Shown: positions 38,296 to 46,198 of the stretch, piece after piece
Layout of the letters: each line of letters starts with the position of its first letter
Numbering within the stretch: the first letter of the stretch is position 1
Assembly: GCF_000367345.1 (NCBI RefSeq)
Contig: NZ_BARE01000014.1
Location: forward strand, 1 to 64,000
Source of the DNA: Sphingobium xenophagum NBRC 107872
GTDB taxonomy: Bacteria > Pseudomonadota > Alphaproteobacteria > Sphingomonadales > Sphingomonadaceae
Length of the DNA stretch: 64,000 nucleotides
Direction of reading: 5' to 3'
Notes under the pieces: model-generated
What the model saw: the letters and a program-made list of their open reading frames with translations, nothing else
Told to the model about the DNA's origin: nothing
Database searches by the model: none
Made by a program: the position numbers and the translations under genes

Positions 38296-40337
38296 CAGAA
38301 GGCTTGCCCCAGCGACACATAGACGGCGACGCGCGGATCGCCCTTTTGCGGGTTGATCGGCGTACCGACGTCGATGCGGATCGGGCCGAAGTTGCTATAA
38401 TAGCGCAGCCCAAGCCCGGTGCCGATGCGCAGGTCGCGGAAGCGCGGCAGGAAGGTGGTGGAGATATTGCCTGCATCGATGAAGGGCACGACGCCGAAAT
38501 TGCCAAAGCGCACCCGCCCCTCCAGCGAGAATTCCGCGAGACTCTTGCCGCCGACCGGGTCGTTGTCCACGCCGAAACGCGGGCCGATCGCCTGATAGCC
38601 ATAACCGCGAACCGACGCGCCGCCGCCCGCATAGAAGCGCCGCGACGGCGCGATCTGATCGACGGTGGAGCCAAGGATCGTGCCAAAGCGCGCACGGGCC
38701 GCGACGACGAGCTTTTCGCCCATCGGCTGATAGATGCTGCCATCCACCTGCACCTTGGCATAACCGAAGGTTTTGTCCTGAAAGGAAAGTTCGGGACTGA
38801 ACCGGCCACCCAGACGAAAGCCCTTGGTCGGGTTGAGCAGATCATCGCTGCCGTCATAGGTCAGGCTTAACGGAATTGCGCCGATCAGGAAGGTGCGCCG
38901 CGCACCGCCGCTGAAGGCATCGGCTTCGTCGGAAGCGATGAGTTCCGCGCCGATGCGCCACACCCAGTCCTTCTGGAACAGGATGTTCGTCTGCCGCTCC
39001 AGCCCGCCTGCCAGGGTGATGGTACGCGCGTCATAGGCGTCGCGCCGGATGTTGCTGACCGACAGCAGGCCGGTCAGCACATTGTCGCGGCGGTGGAAAT
39101 TGTTGCGGCGATAGGTGAAGGACGCGGTCTGTTCCTGCGTGCCGACGACGCCGCGCACCGTTACCGCGCCTTCGGGCGGGAAGAAATTGCGGTGCTGCCA
39201 ACTGACTTCAGCGCGATAGCCTTCGCCCGTGCCATAACCCAGCTGCCCCGCGATGGTGCGTAGTGGCGCGGGGCGGACATCGACTGCCAGATCGACATGG
39301 GAACCATCGCCCGCCTCTTTGGGCGTCAGGTTGACCGAGGAGACAAGCCCGGTTGCGACGATGGCGCGGCGCAGATCCTCGACATCCGACGCCTTGTAGG
39401 GATCGCCGGGATGGAAGCGGGCGATTTCCTGAACATGGTGCGCGCTGAACAATTTTTCGTTGTTCATGCGGATCGCGCCAAAGCTGCGATAGCCGCCCGG
39501 CGTGATGATGATGTCAAGGTCGCCCTTGCGCTCCTCATGGTCGATCCGCACTTCGGGTTCATCGACCTTGGCAAAGGGGAACCCGGTTTCGGCCAGCACT
39601 ACGGACAGCGCGTCGCGCCCGGCCAGAATGGCGTCGGCATCGACCGGATCGCCAACCTTGGGCGGGAAGGCGGCGCGCAATTGCGCTTCCTTGTCGCCGG
39701 TTTCGGCAAGGCCGGTCAGATCGACCGAATCGAGCAGATATTGCGTGCCGGGGACAATGTCGAAGCTGACGGCCAGGCGATCGCTGCCCGCTGGCGGCGC
39801 GGCAACCGCGCCCCGGATGCGCGCGGCATAATAGCCCTTGGCGCGCAGCAGCCGGTCCAGCAGTTCATTATCCTCTTTGATGCGACGATTGATCTGCGCG
39901 AGGTTGGCGGGCTTGCCATCGCCCTGCCGCAGCGCCGACAATTCCTCGAAGCGCTGCTTGAAGGTCGCATCGGCAATCGTGTCGATGCCGTTCAGTTGTA
40001 CGGTGTAGCGCCGCTCCTCCCCCGCGTCAGCAAAGGTCGCGGCTTCCTCGACCGGCTCGACCGGCTGGGCGGCGTCAGGGAGAGCGTCAGGCGTCGCCAC
40101 CTGGGTATCAGCCGGGTCGGCGGGCAGCGGCTTCACCCTGTCCTCCTGCCCCATGTCCGGCCAGTCCAGGCCGATGTCGGGCATGGTGTCGAGCGACTGG
40201 TCCGGCACGGCTTGCGGTGGCGCGACGGACTGCGCCAGCGCCCCGCCCGGACAGGCGAGCAACATAGGAACAAGCAGGAGCCGTGCGGAATGCGGGCGGC
40301 CAGGAGGGCGGCGAAAGGTCCGCAAACCATGGGTCAT
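38295..40337 (-). CDS. tamA: Outer-membrane assembly protein TamA (BamA/Omp85 family)
   Basis: 680 residues. A signal peptide (LLLVPMLLACPGGALAQS) is followed by a Pro-rich acidic stretch about residues 40-105, then POTRA domains (YTVQLNGIDTIADATFKQRF; the last with PYKASDVEDLRRAIVATGLV), and a 16-strand barrel from about residue 365. The barrel contains the lid-loop motif in FYAGGGASVRGYGYQ and ends GDPRVAVYVSLGQAF with terminal Phe. It acts with TamB. The acidic linker before the first POTRA is longer than I would expect. rcdA lies 77 nt upstream on the same strand. Confidence 0.94.
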   Translation of the reverse strand: MTHGLRTFRRPPGRPHSARLLLVPMLLACPGGALAQSVAPPQAVPDQSLDTMPDIGLDWPDMGQEDRVKPLPADPADTQVATPDALPDAAQPVEPVEEAATFADAGEERRYTVQLNGIDTIADATFKQRFEELSALRQGDGKPANLAQINRRIKEDNELLDRLLRAKGYYAARIRGAVAAPPAGSDRLAVSFDIVPGTQYLLDSVDLTGLAETGDKEAQLRAAFPPKVGDPVDADAILAGRDALSVVLAETGFPFAKVDEPEVRIDHEERKGDLDIIITPGGYRSFGAIRMNNEKLFSAHHVQEIARFHPGDPYKASDVEDLRRAIVATGLVSSVNLTPKEAGDGSHVDLAVDVRPAPLRTIAGQLGYGTGEGYRAEVSWQHRNFFPPEGAVTVRGVVGTQEQTASFTYRRNNFHRRDNVLTGLLSVSNIRRDAYDARTITLAGGLERQTNILFQKDWVWRIGAELIASDEADAFSGGARRTFLIGAIPLSLTYDGSDDLLNPTKGFRLGGRFSPELSFQDKTFGYAKVQVDGSIYQPMGEKLVVAARARFGTILGSTVDQIAPSRRFYAGGGASVRGYGYQAIGPRFGVDNDPVGGKSLAEFSLEGRVRFGNFGVVPFIDAGNISTTFLPRFRDLRIGTGLGLRYYSNFGPIRIDVGTPINPQKGDPRVAVYVSLGQAF

Positions 40338-40414
40338 GGCGATGGTCTAGACCAAATATGGGCGAAAGCGCCAGCCTTAGAAGCGGTAGAATGCGGCCAG
40401 TTGCCGCGACACGA

Positions 40415-40894
40415 TCAGAAGGCGCTGTGCAGGCGATCGATCAGCGCGCGCGCCGGATTGGCGTCCCTGACCGTGGCCGGACCCAGCATCATGTCCATCC
40501 GGTCCTGCAATCGCGCGACGCGATCGTATAATTCCTGGCTCGCATCGATCAGCGACCGCGCCATGAAAGGAAAATCGGCGGCGAGTTCGGGCGGCGTCTG
40601 GGTCGCGCGGCCAAGCCGATATTTCTCGTCCGACAGATCGGCATCGCCAATCTCGCCCCGCTGCCAGGCCCGCTGGCTGAGCAGCCAGGCGATGATGTGC
40701 ATCAGCCGGGTGGTCACTTTCAGCGATTCGCAGGCGAAGGAGACGCGGCGCAGCGGATCGCTCATCCCCTCGTCCAGGCTGTTGCTGCCGTCGAAATAGG
40801 ACCGTGCCTCGTCAGCCATGACCATGGCTTCGAGATACAGGCCGTCGACCAGCCGCCGGTGAAGGCCACGATCCAGAAAAGCTGCGCTCTGCAT
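40415..40894 (-). CDS. rcdA: RcdA-like DUF1465 protein, ClpXP adaptor family
   Basis: 159 residues, all-helical, matching DUF1465 from start to end (AFLDRGLHRRLVDGLYLEAM, LRRVSFACESLKVTTRLMHI, IAWLLSQRAWQRGEI). In Caulobacter, RcdA is a ClpXP adaptor that helps degrade the cell-cycle regulator CtrA. Orthology here is a family-level inference; cofactors CpdR and PopA are not in the window. A candidate CtrA box lies about 80 nt upstream. tamA follows on the same strand. Confidence 0.85.
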   Translation of the reverse strand: MQSAAFLDRGLHRRLVDGLYLEAMVMADEARSYFDGSNSLDEGMSDPLRRVSFACESLKVTTRLMHIIAWLLSQRAWQRGEIGDADLSDEKYRLGRATQTPPELAADFPFMARSLIDASQELYDRVARLQDRMDMMLGPATVRDANPARALIDRLHSAF

Positions 40895-40974
40895 GCAGGA
40901 TGACTGACATATTATCGCAACCTTGTCAGGCCCATCGATGCGCTTTTAGCGGGGGCTGTCCCATTCAGGGCCGG

Positions 40975-40990
40975 TTAGCGCGACGTTAAC
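40975..40990. promoter_or_regulatory. Candidate CtrA binding site upstream of rcdA
   Basis: TTAG, 7 nt, then TTAAC: one mismatch from the CtrA consensus TTAA-N7-TTAAC. It lies 81 nt upstream of the rcdA start and 26 nt after the stop of the ydcH-type gene. Known knowledge: rcdA is transcribed under CtrA control in Caulobacter. The assignment here rests on motif and position. Confidence 0.5.
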
Positions 40991-41015
40991 CACAAAATCC
41001 CGCGCCAGCACCGAT

Positions 41016-41213
41016 TTACGCGATGATGTCGGGCACCAGCCCGTCTTCCAGCTGCGCAATCTCGTCGCGCAGGCGCAGCTTGCGTTTCTTGAACCGGGCA
41101 ATCTGCATCTGGTCGCCCGCACCCGACTCCATCAGCACGGCAATCGCGCTGTCGAGGTCGCGATGCTCCACCCGCAACAATTCCAGGCGGCGCATAATAT
41201 CTTCCCTACTCAC
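41016..41213 (-). CDS. YdcH family (DUF465) small protein
   Basis: 65 residues, predicted as one helical hairpin: RRLELLRVEHRDLDSAIAVL then QMQIARFKKRKLRLRDEIAQ, the DUF465 pattern with the conserved lysine-rich LKKRKLRLRDEI-type motif. The role of this widespread family is unknown. It starts with ATG at 41213 and lies upstream of rcdA. A second, shorter member is at 41384-41542 on the other strand. Confidence 0.85.
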   Translation of the reverse strand: MSREDIMRRLELLRVEHRDLDSAIAVLMESGAGDQMQIARFKKRKLRLRDEIAQLEDGLVPDIIA

Positions 41214-41383
41214 TGCGCCCCCGATCCGTCACCCACGCTCGTCATGTCCCCTGATACCCTGCCGCCCGGACGCGGGCCATCGCAAATTTTTCTCATTCAG
41301 GCGCAGCGTGCGAATCAGCGCGAGACACGATGATTATTTCATGATCTACTTCGTCGTCCATCACCCCTCATCTGGAGAATGTT

Positions 41384-41542
41384 ATGGAAAACAGCCACAT
41401 TTCAGCTCTTTCTGCCAAGCACGCAGGTATCGACGCCCGAATCAAGGCGGAGACGAGTCGGCCTATGCCCGACGCTATTTTGGTGGCTTCGCTCAAGAAG
41501 CAGAAATTGCGGTTGAAGGAAGAACTGGAAGCGCAGCACTAA
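41384..41542 (+). CDS. Second YdcH family (DUF465) protein, 52 residues
   Basis: A short gene easily missed. It begins MENSHISALSAKHAGIDARI and ends with the family motif LKKQKLRLKEELEAQH, close to the KKRKLRLRDEI of the neighbour at 41016. A TCTGGAGAA ribosome site lies about 7 nt before the ATG at 41384. It is divergent from the other YdcH gene across 170 nt. The terminator at 41636-41677 ends it. Function unknown. Confidence 0.82.
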   Translation: MENSHISALSAKHAGIDARIKAETSRPMPDAILVASLKKQKLRLKEELEAQH

Positions 41543-41635
41543 GCATCAAGCGCGCTACGGGAGGAGGCCGGGACACGGCGGCTACAGGCTGCCGGTCCGG
41601 CCCTTCGCCTTCATTCCGCTCCACATTTTCAGACA

Positions 41636-41677
41636 ATAAAAAGCCCCGCAACCAACAGGTAGGCGGGGCTGTTTATT
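41636..41677. terminator. Bidirectional terminator
   Basis: AGCCCCGC (41642-41649) and GCGGGGCT (41663-41670) arms. GTTTATTT follows on the plus strand and TTTTTATTG on the minus strand, so it can terminate both the plus-strand YdcH gene and the converging minus-strand PilZ gene. Confidence 0.9.
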
Positions 41678-41688
41678 TCCGGACTGGA

Positions 41689-42063
41689 TCAGCGGCGCAG
41701 CAAGCCGCGCTGGTGCAGCCGCAGATAATCGGGCACCGTCTGTTGCGCCGCGCCCGTCGAAACAGGCTTGCGCGCCAGTTGCGGGTCGATCGGCTCGTCA
41801 AAGGCCAAACCAATCTTGTCCCCGCGCGCCCAGGCGACGGTGCCGGTCATCTTGCCGATGCCGCGCAGTTCAAATTCCACCTTGATGCCCGCCGGAACTC
41901 CCCGTTCGCAATCGGCCATCAGGCCGGTGGCCGACAGGTTGCGGACGCGGGCCTTGCCCAGCGGTACGCCTTCGGGCGTCATGAAACTGGTCAGCAGGAA
42001 CAGGCTGTCACGCGGCGCGGCGCGGGCCGGTCCCCGATCGGAAGATTCCTGTTGGTCGTTCAT
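41689..42063 (-). CDS. PilZ domain protein
   Basis: 124 residues, one PilZ-like domain. The core VRNLSATGLMADCERGVPAG matches the (D/N)xSxxG part of the c-di-GMP site, and GTVAWARGDKIGLAFDEP the last strand pair. The RxxxR half of the binding motif is not clearly seen (only PRDS near residue 17), so c-di-GMP binding is uncertain. It lies 68 nt after dksA on the same strand. Confidence 0.83.
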   Translation of the reverse strand: MNDQQESSDRGPARAAPRDSLFLLTSFMTPEGVPLGKARVRNLSATGLMADCERGVPAGIKVEFELRGIGKMTGTVAWARGDKIGLAFDEPIDPQLARKPVSTGAAQQTVPDYLRLHQRGLLRR

Positions 42064-42131
42064 GCCAAGACCCGCGAATAAAATGCCAGATAATTGGCGG
42101 GCACCATAGGCGCGGGGGGATGGAGAAAGGG

Positions 42132-42596
42132 TTAATCGTCGCGGGAAATCTTCTCTTGCCGCTCATGCCGTTCCTGCGCTTCGACGGTCATGGTCGCGAT
42201 CGGCCGGGCCTCCAGCCGACCCAGCGAAATCGGTTCGCCGGTGACTTCGCAATAACCATATTCGCCGTCCTCGATCCGGCGGAGCGCCGCCTCGATCTTG
42301 GAGATCAGCTTGCGCTGGCGGTCGCGGGTGCGCAGTTCGATCGACCAGTCGGTCTCGCTCGATGCGCGGTCATTCAGGTCGGGTTCGCGAAGCGGCTCAT
42401 TCTGAAGGACGGCAAGCGTCCCTTCGGCTTCGGCATGGATCTGCTTTTTCCAGTCCCACAAGCGCTGCCGGAAATATTCCAGCTGCAACGGGTTCATGAA
42501 TTCCTCATCGGCGGAAGGCCGGTAGTCTGCAGGAAGTTCGACAGTCGATTTGGGCGGCTTGTCGCCGTCTTTATCGGAATTCAGGACCGATGCCAT
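42132..42596 (-). CDS. dksA: DksA, zinc-free alphaproteobacterial type
   Basis: 154 residues. DksA enters the RNA polymerase secondary channel and, with ppGpp, adjusts transcription during starvation. The coiled-coil part has LRTRDRQRKLISKIEAALRR and the tip acidic residues in LNDRASSETDW. The zinc-finger positions are Cys116, Thr119, Thr137 and Ala140: only one of the four cysteines is kept. DksA proteins with reduced cysteine sets are known in alphaproteobacteria and Pseudomonas (DksA2) and can work without zinc. The PilZ gene follows downstream. Confidence 0.95.
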   Translation of the reverse strand: MASVLNSDKDGDKPPKSTVELPADYRPSADEEFMNPLQLEYFRQRLWDWKKQIHAEAEGTLAVLQNEPLREPDLNDRASSETDWSIELRTRDRQRKLISKIEAALRRIEDGEYGYCEVTGEPISLGRLEARPIATMTVEAQERHERQEKISRDD

Positions 42597-43006
42597 CTGG
42601 CTCTCCGACTCGGAGGACGCCGGCGCTTAACGACCGGGCGCCCATGACTTTTCATTGAAGGCGCGTCATAGCGACGGGCGAAGGGCGACACAAGCAGGCA
42701 ATATTGCTGCGGTTCGTTTTCATCGGGGCTTGACGCCGGCGCAGCCGAGTCCCGCGCGCAAGGCAAATCGGCGAAACGCATCAAGCGATTTTTACCTGGC
42801 TCGCGACAGTCGTTCCATAGTGGGACGTTAACCATTTCCCTTTGGAAGAAGGTAGGATTTTCCTCGACTTGAATATCACATTCAGGGTTAACAGCGTTGC
42901 AGTTAACGCTTTCTTTTGCGTTCTTACGCATAGGAAGTTCCTACCAGCCCATCATTGGAAAAAGCCAATGCCGGGTCAGGGGGCAACAAAGTAAAGAGTG
43001 GATCCT
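42597..43006. other. Divergent intergenic region between dksA and the serine-rich gene
   Basis: 410 nt, A+T richer than its surroundings, with no credible gene. It has several TTAA-containing words (near 42828, 42887 and 42902), including TTAACCAT, a CtrA-type half-site, but I find no pair with the 7-nt spacing. It must hold both the dksA promoter (minus strand) and the promoter of the serine-rich gene (plus strand). Confidence 0.6.
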
Positions 43007-44131
43007 ATGTCGGTACGGATGGCATTGGCTAAGTTATGCGCCTGCACTTGCGGCGGAGCGATCATTGGCGGTGGCGCGGTGCATGTCGCCGAAAATGCGC
43101 GGCCGGCAGTGGTTCATAGCAGCAAGAGCACGAAGGCGGCAGCGCCGCGCAAACGCTATGCCGTGCGGACAGTGAAGCGCAAGGTGGTGCGTACGGTGAA
43201 AACCAGCACGCCGCGCACCGTCACGGTCGTCACGCAACAGGCTCCCATTCCCCTGCCTGCGCCGATGCCGATGGCCGAAATGCCGGTCATGTCCGGCGGC
43301 GGTGGCGCGGTTCCTGTCGTCATGGGCGGTGGCGGCGGCTTTGGCGGCGGCGGCTTCATCGGCGGCTTTTTCGGCGGCGGTGGCGGCGGCAGCGGCGGCG
43401 GGTCGGTGGTGATCTCCTCGACCAGCAGCTCGACCGGCGGCATCAGCAGCTCGACCAGCTCGACCACTGGCGGCGTATCGACATCGACCGGCGGGGTTTC
43501 GACTTCCACCGGCGGCGTGTCCACGTCAACGGGTGGCGTGTCCACCTCCAGCGGCAATGTGTCGACATCGAGCGGCGTTTCGACGTCGAGCGGTAATGTC
43601 TCCACGTCGAGCGGCAATGTCAGCAGCAGCTCGTCCTCGTCCAGCTCCAGCTCGTCATCCTCCTCCTCCTCGTCCAGTTCTTCATCGAGCAGTTCGGGCG
43701 GATCGAGCGGCGGCAAGCCCGGCAAGCCCGGCCATGGTCATGGCCATGATCACGGGTCGAGTGGCTCCAGCGGCAGTTCGGGATCGAGCGGCAGCAGCGG
43801 TTCGTCGGGCAGTTCCGGGTCGAGCGGCAGCAGTTCGTCGTCCTCTTCTTCGTCATCCTCGTCGAGCAGTTCCTCCTCGTCGGGCGGATCGTCCAGCTTC
43901 GGCAGCACGGGCAGCAGCGGATCGAGCGGCAGTTCGGGGTCGAGCAGTTCCTCCTCGTCGAGCAGCAGCAGCTCTTCTTCCTCGTCCAGCAGCTCCAGCG
44001 GTGGATCGAGCAGCAGCAGCGGCGGCACGGACGTCCCTGCCCCGCCGATGATCCTGCTGTTCGGCGCAGCCGCGGTCGCACTGGTCGCCCGCCGTCGCTT
44101 TGCCGATCGCAAGGCCGACAAGGCCGCCTGA
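43007..44131 (+). CDS. Serine-rich low-complexity surface protein with VPAPP sorting tail
   Basis: 374 residues. The N-terminus MSVRMALAKLCACTCGGAII has a hydrophobic stretch with two Cys near a GG, so it may be exported or a lipoprotein. After a basic, Thr-rich segment and a Gly-rich one (about residues 90-135) come repeats of GGVSTST, then long Ser runs, a GKPGHGHGHDHG island, GSSGSS repeats and more Ser runs. The end is TDVPAPPMILLFGAAAVALV then ARRRF, a PEP-CTERM-like tail: motif, helix, basic cluster. Such tails are cleaved by exosortase in sphingomonads; no exosortase gene is in the window. The start may be GTG at 42998. A terminator follows. Confidence 0.82.
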   Translation: MSVRMALAKLCACTCGGAIIGGGAVHVAENARPAVVHSSKSTKAAAPRKRYAVRTVKRKVVRTVKTSTPRTVTVVTQQAPIPLPAPMPMAEMPVMSGGGGAVPVVMGGGGGFGGGGFIGGFFGGGGGGSGGGSVVISSTSSSTGGISSSTSSTTGGVSTSTGGVSTSTGGVSTSTGGVSTSSGNVSTSSGVSTSSGNVSTSSGNVSSSSSSSSSSSSSSSSSSSSSSSSSGGSSGGKPGKPGHGHGHDHGSSGSSGSSGSSGSSGSSGSSGSSGSSSSSSSSSSSSSSSSSSGGSSSFGSTGSSGSSGSSGSSSSSSSSSSSSSSSSSSSSGGSSSSSGGTDVPAPPMILLFGAAAVALVARRRFADRKADKAA

Positions 44132-44150
44132 CCCGTCAGGCGATGACATG

Positions 44151-44190
44151 AAAAAGGGCGGCTCCCGGTATCGGGGGCCGCCCTTTTTCG
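44151..44190 (+). terminator. Rho-independent terminator after the serine-rich gene
   Basis: AAAGGGCGGC and GCCGCCCTTT arms with a loop of about 16 nt and a run of five T residues, 20 nt after the stop codon. Confidence 0.9.
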
Positions 44191-44233
44191 TTTGATGCTG
44201 ATGCGCTTTTGCAAAACCCGTTACCGGAACGGT

Positions 44234-44252
44234 CCTCCCCTTGCAGGGGAGG
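44234..44252. repeat. Short palindrome after the host-attachment-family gene
   Basis: CCTCCCC and GGGGAGG arms with a TTGCA centre, then ATGGG. Almost the same as 5-23 and 50535-50553. It lies 21 nt past the 3' end of the minus-strand gene at 44274. Confidence 0.6.
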
Positions 44253-44273
44253 ATGGGCGCAAAGGGCACAGGA

Positions 44274-44714
44274 TCAATTGTCGGCAATGATCCGTTCAAT
44301 GTCCGCGATCGGATGATTGACCAGATCCTTGGCGATCTCGCCTGCCAGGCGGCTTTCGACTTCCTTGTGATAATGTTTGCGCATTTCGCCCAGCGTGCCG
44401 GGCGGGGCGACGATGATCAACTTTTCATAATCATTGGCGAAGGCGCGATGCTTGAGGATGTCGGCGGCCTGCGCGGCAAAGCGATCCTCCTCCAGATCGT
44501 GAAAATTGGTTTCCGACATGGCGCTGCGATGGCCGCCCACCGAATTGAACGCGCGGCCGGGCGTGTCGCTGCCCTGTTCGCGATCGGCCGGGTTATCCTG
44601 CTTCTCGACCTGCTCGGTTTCCAGGCTGGGAATGGCGGCGTCGCCCTTGTTCCGGAAAAACAGCATCTTGCGGCCGTCAGCTACCAATATGAGCGCGTCC
44701 TGTTCTATCTGCAT
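44274..44714 (-). CDS. Host attachment protein family (PF10116-type)
   Basis: 146 residues. The pattern ALILVADGRKMLFFRNKGD at the start, the central RAFNSVGGHRSAMSETNFHDLEE, and ANDYEKLIIVAPPGTLGEMR with the final HPIADIERII match the family first described as needed for attachment of Agrobacterium to plant cells. It resembles the fold of peptide-release-factor-like RNase H domains, so the true role may be different. It is transcribed divergently from serS, 93 nt away. Confidence 0.85.
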   Translation of the reverse strand: MQIEQDALILVADGRKMLFFRNKGDAAIPSLETEQVEKQDNPADREQGSDTPGRAFNSVGGHRSAMSETNFHDLEEDRFAAQAADILKHRAFANDYEKLIIVAPPGTLGEMRKHYHKEVESRLAGEIAKDLVNHPIADIERIIADN

Positions 44715-44807
44715 CGCCTGGTCCTTTTCATTTTAACGGATGCCTGTTCAACGATCGGCAGCGCGCAGGGTTGCGTGGCTCGTCGCACGACGGCATAGGA
44801 CTGGCCC

Positions 44808-46088
44808 ATGCACGACATCCGTTTCATCCGCGAAAATCCCGCCGCTTTCGACGCTGGCCTGGCCCGGCGCGGGCTGGCCCCCTTGTCCGCCGAGATATTG
44901 GCGCTGGACGAGCAAAGCCGGGCGATCAAGACGCAGTTGCAGGTCGGACAGGCCCGCCGCAATGAGGCGAGCAAGCTGATCGGCCAGGCCATGGGCGCGG
45001 GCGACAAGGACAAGGCGGAAGCGCTGAAGGCCGAAGTCGCGGCGATCAAGGAAAGCACCCCCGCTCTGGAAGCGCAGGACCGGGAAGTCGGCGACGCGCT
45101 GGGCGCGATGCTGGCCGCCATCCCCAACCTGCCCGCCGACGATGTGCCGCAGGGCGACGATGAAGCCGACAATGTGGAAGTCAGCCGGTGGGGCACGCCC
45201 CGCGACTTCGACTTTGCGCCGCAGGACCATGCCGATTTCGGCCCGGCGCTGGGGCTGGATTTTGAGGGCGGCGCGGCCCTGTCCGGCGCGCGGTTCACTG
45301 CGCTGCGCGGCCAGATGGCGCGGCTGCACCGGGCGCTGGCGCAATTCATGCTGGACCGGCAGACGGCCGAGAATGGCTATGAGGAGGTCAACCCGCCGCT
45401 GCTGGTGCGTGACGAGGCTTTGTTCGGCACCGGGCAATTGCCCAAATTCGCCGAGGATCTGTTCAGGACCACCGATGGTCGCTGGCTGATCCCGACCGCC
45501 GAAGTCAGCCTCACCAATCTGGTCGCGAACCAGATCGTGCCGCTCTCTGACCTGCCCGTCCGGCTGACGGCGCTGACCCCCTGTTTCCGTTCCGAAGCCG
45601 GGTCCGCCGGGCGCGACACGCGCGGCTTCATCCGCCAGCACCAGTTCGAGAAGGTCGAGCTTGTCGCGATCTGCGCGCCCGACGAGTCAGAGGCGGAGCA
45701 TGAACGCATGTGCGCGGCGGCGGAGGGTATCCTTCAGGCGCTTGGGCTTCCCTATCGCAAGATGCTGCTCTGCACCGGCGACATGGGCTTTGGCGCGCGC
45801 AAGACATGGGATCTGGAAGTCTGGCTGCCCAGCCAGAACACCTATCGCGAGATCAGCTCTGTTTCCAACTGCGGCGATTTTCAGGCGCGGCGGATGAACG
45901 CGCGCTACAAGCCGGAGGGAGAGAAGCAGACCCGTTTCCTTCACACGTTGAACGGATCGGGTCTGGCCGTGGGCCGCACATTGGTAGCGGTGCTGGAAAA
46001 TTACCAGCAGGCCGACGGCAGCGTGATCGTGCCGGAGGCGCTGGCGCCCTATATGGGTGGGGTGACGCGCCTGACGCCAAAGGCTTAG
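44808..46088 (+). CDS. serS: Serine--tRNA ligase
   Basis: 426 residues, class II synthetase. The N-terminal helical arm (about residues 1-110) binds the long variable arm of tRNA-Ser. Motif 2 is [25 protein letters not shown] and motif 3 is [20 protein letters not shown]. The start [20 protein letters not shown] is the normal one. A family-C repeat separates it from surE, which is probably on the same transcript. Confidence 0.98.
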   Translation: MHDIRFIRENPAAFDAGLARRGLAPLSAEILALDEQSRAIKTQLQVGQARRNEASKLIGQAMGAGDKDKAEALKAEVAAIKESTPALEAQDREVGDALGAMLAAIPNLPADDVPQGDDEADNVEVSRWGTPRDFDFAPQDHADFGPALGLDFEGGAALSGARFTALRGQMARLHRALAQFMLDRQTAENGYEEVNPPLLVRDEALFGTGQLPKFAEDLFRTTDGRWLIPTAEVSLTNLVANQIVPLSDLPVRLTALTPCFRSEAGSAGRDTRGFIRQHQFEKVELVAICAPDESEAEHERMCAAAEGILQALGLPYRKMLLCTGDMGFGARKTWDLEVWLPSQNTYREISSVSNCGDFQARRMNARYKPEGEKQTRFLHTLNGSGLAVGRTLVAVLENYQQADGSVIVPEALAPYMGGVTRLTPKA

Positions 46089-46185
46089 CCGTTCGCCCTG
46101 AGCGAAGTCGAAGGGCCATGCCGAGCGCTAGCGAGGCGGCTTCGCTTCGCTCAGCGGAAGGCTTCGACAAGCTCAGCCCGAACGG
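46089..46185. repeat. Repeat family C, palindrome between serS and surE
   Basis: Left arm CCGTTCGCCCTGAGCGAAG and right arm GACAAGCTCAGCCCGAACGG, inverted repeats with a loop of about 45 nt that has its own inverted piece (GCGCTAGCGAGGCGGC). It fills the gap between the serS stop and the surE start, ending 14 nt before the surE ATG. It is a different sequence family from A and B but similar in architecture. Confidence 0.85.
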
Positions 46186-46198
46186 AGTTGTTTATTCC

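Noticed and set aside
34420-38322. Long plus-strand open frames opposite tamB
   Set aside because: No domain signature; opposite a secure tamB with the same antisense composition as other shadow frames.
42828-42910. TTAA-rich stretch as a CtrA box for dksA or the serine-rich gene
   Set aside because: The TTAA words are present, but no pair has the 7-nt spacing required by the CtrA consensus.
43156-44081. Several long open frames antisense to the serine-rich gene
   Set aside because: Triplet repeats of the Ser codons keep all six frames open; the plus-strand frame has the signal-like start, the sorting tail and the terminator.
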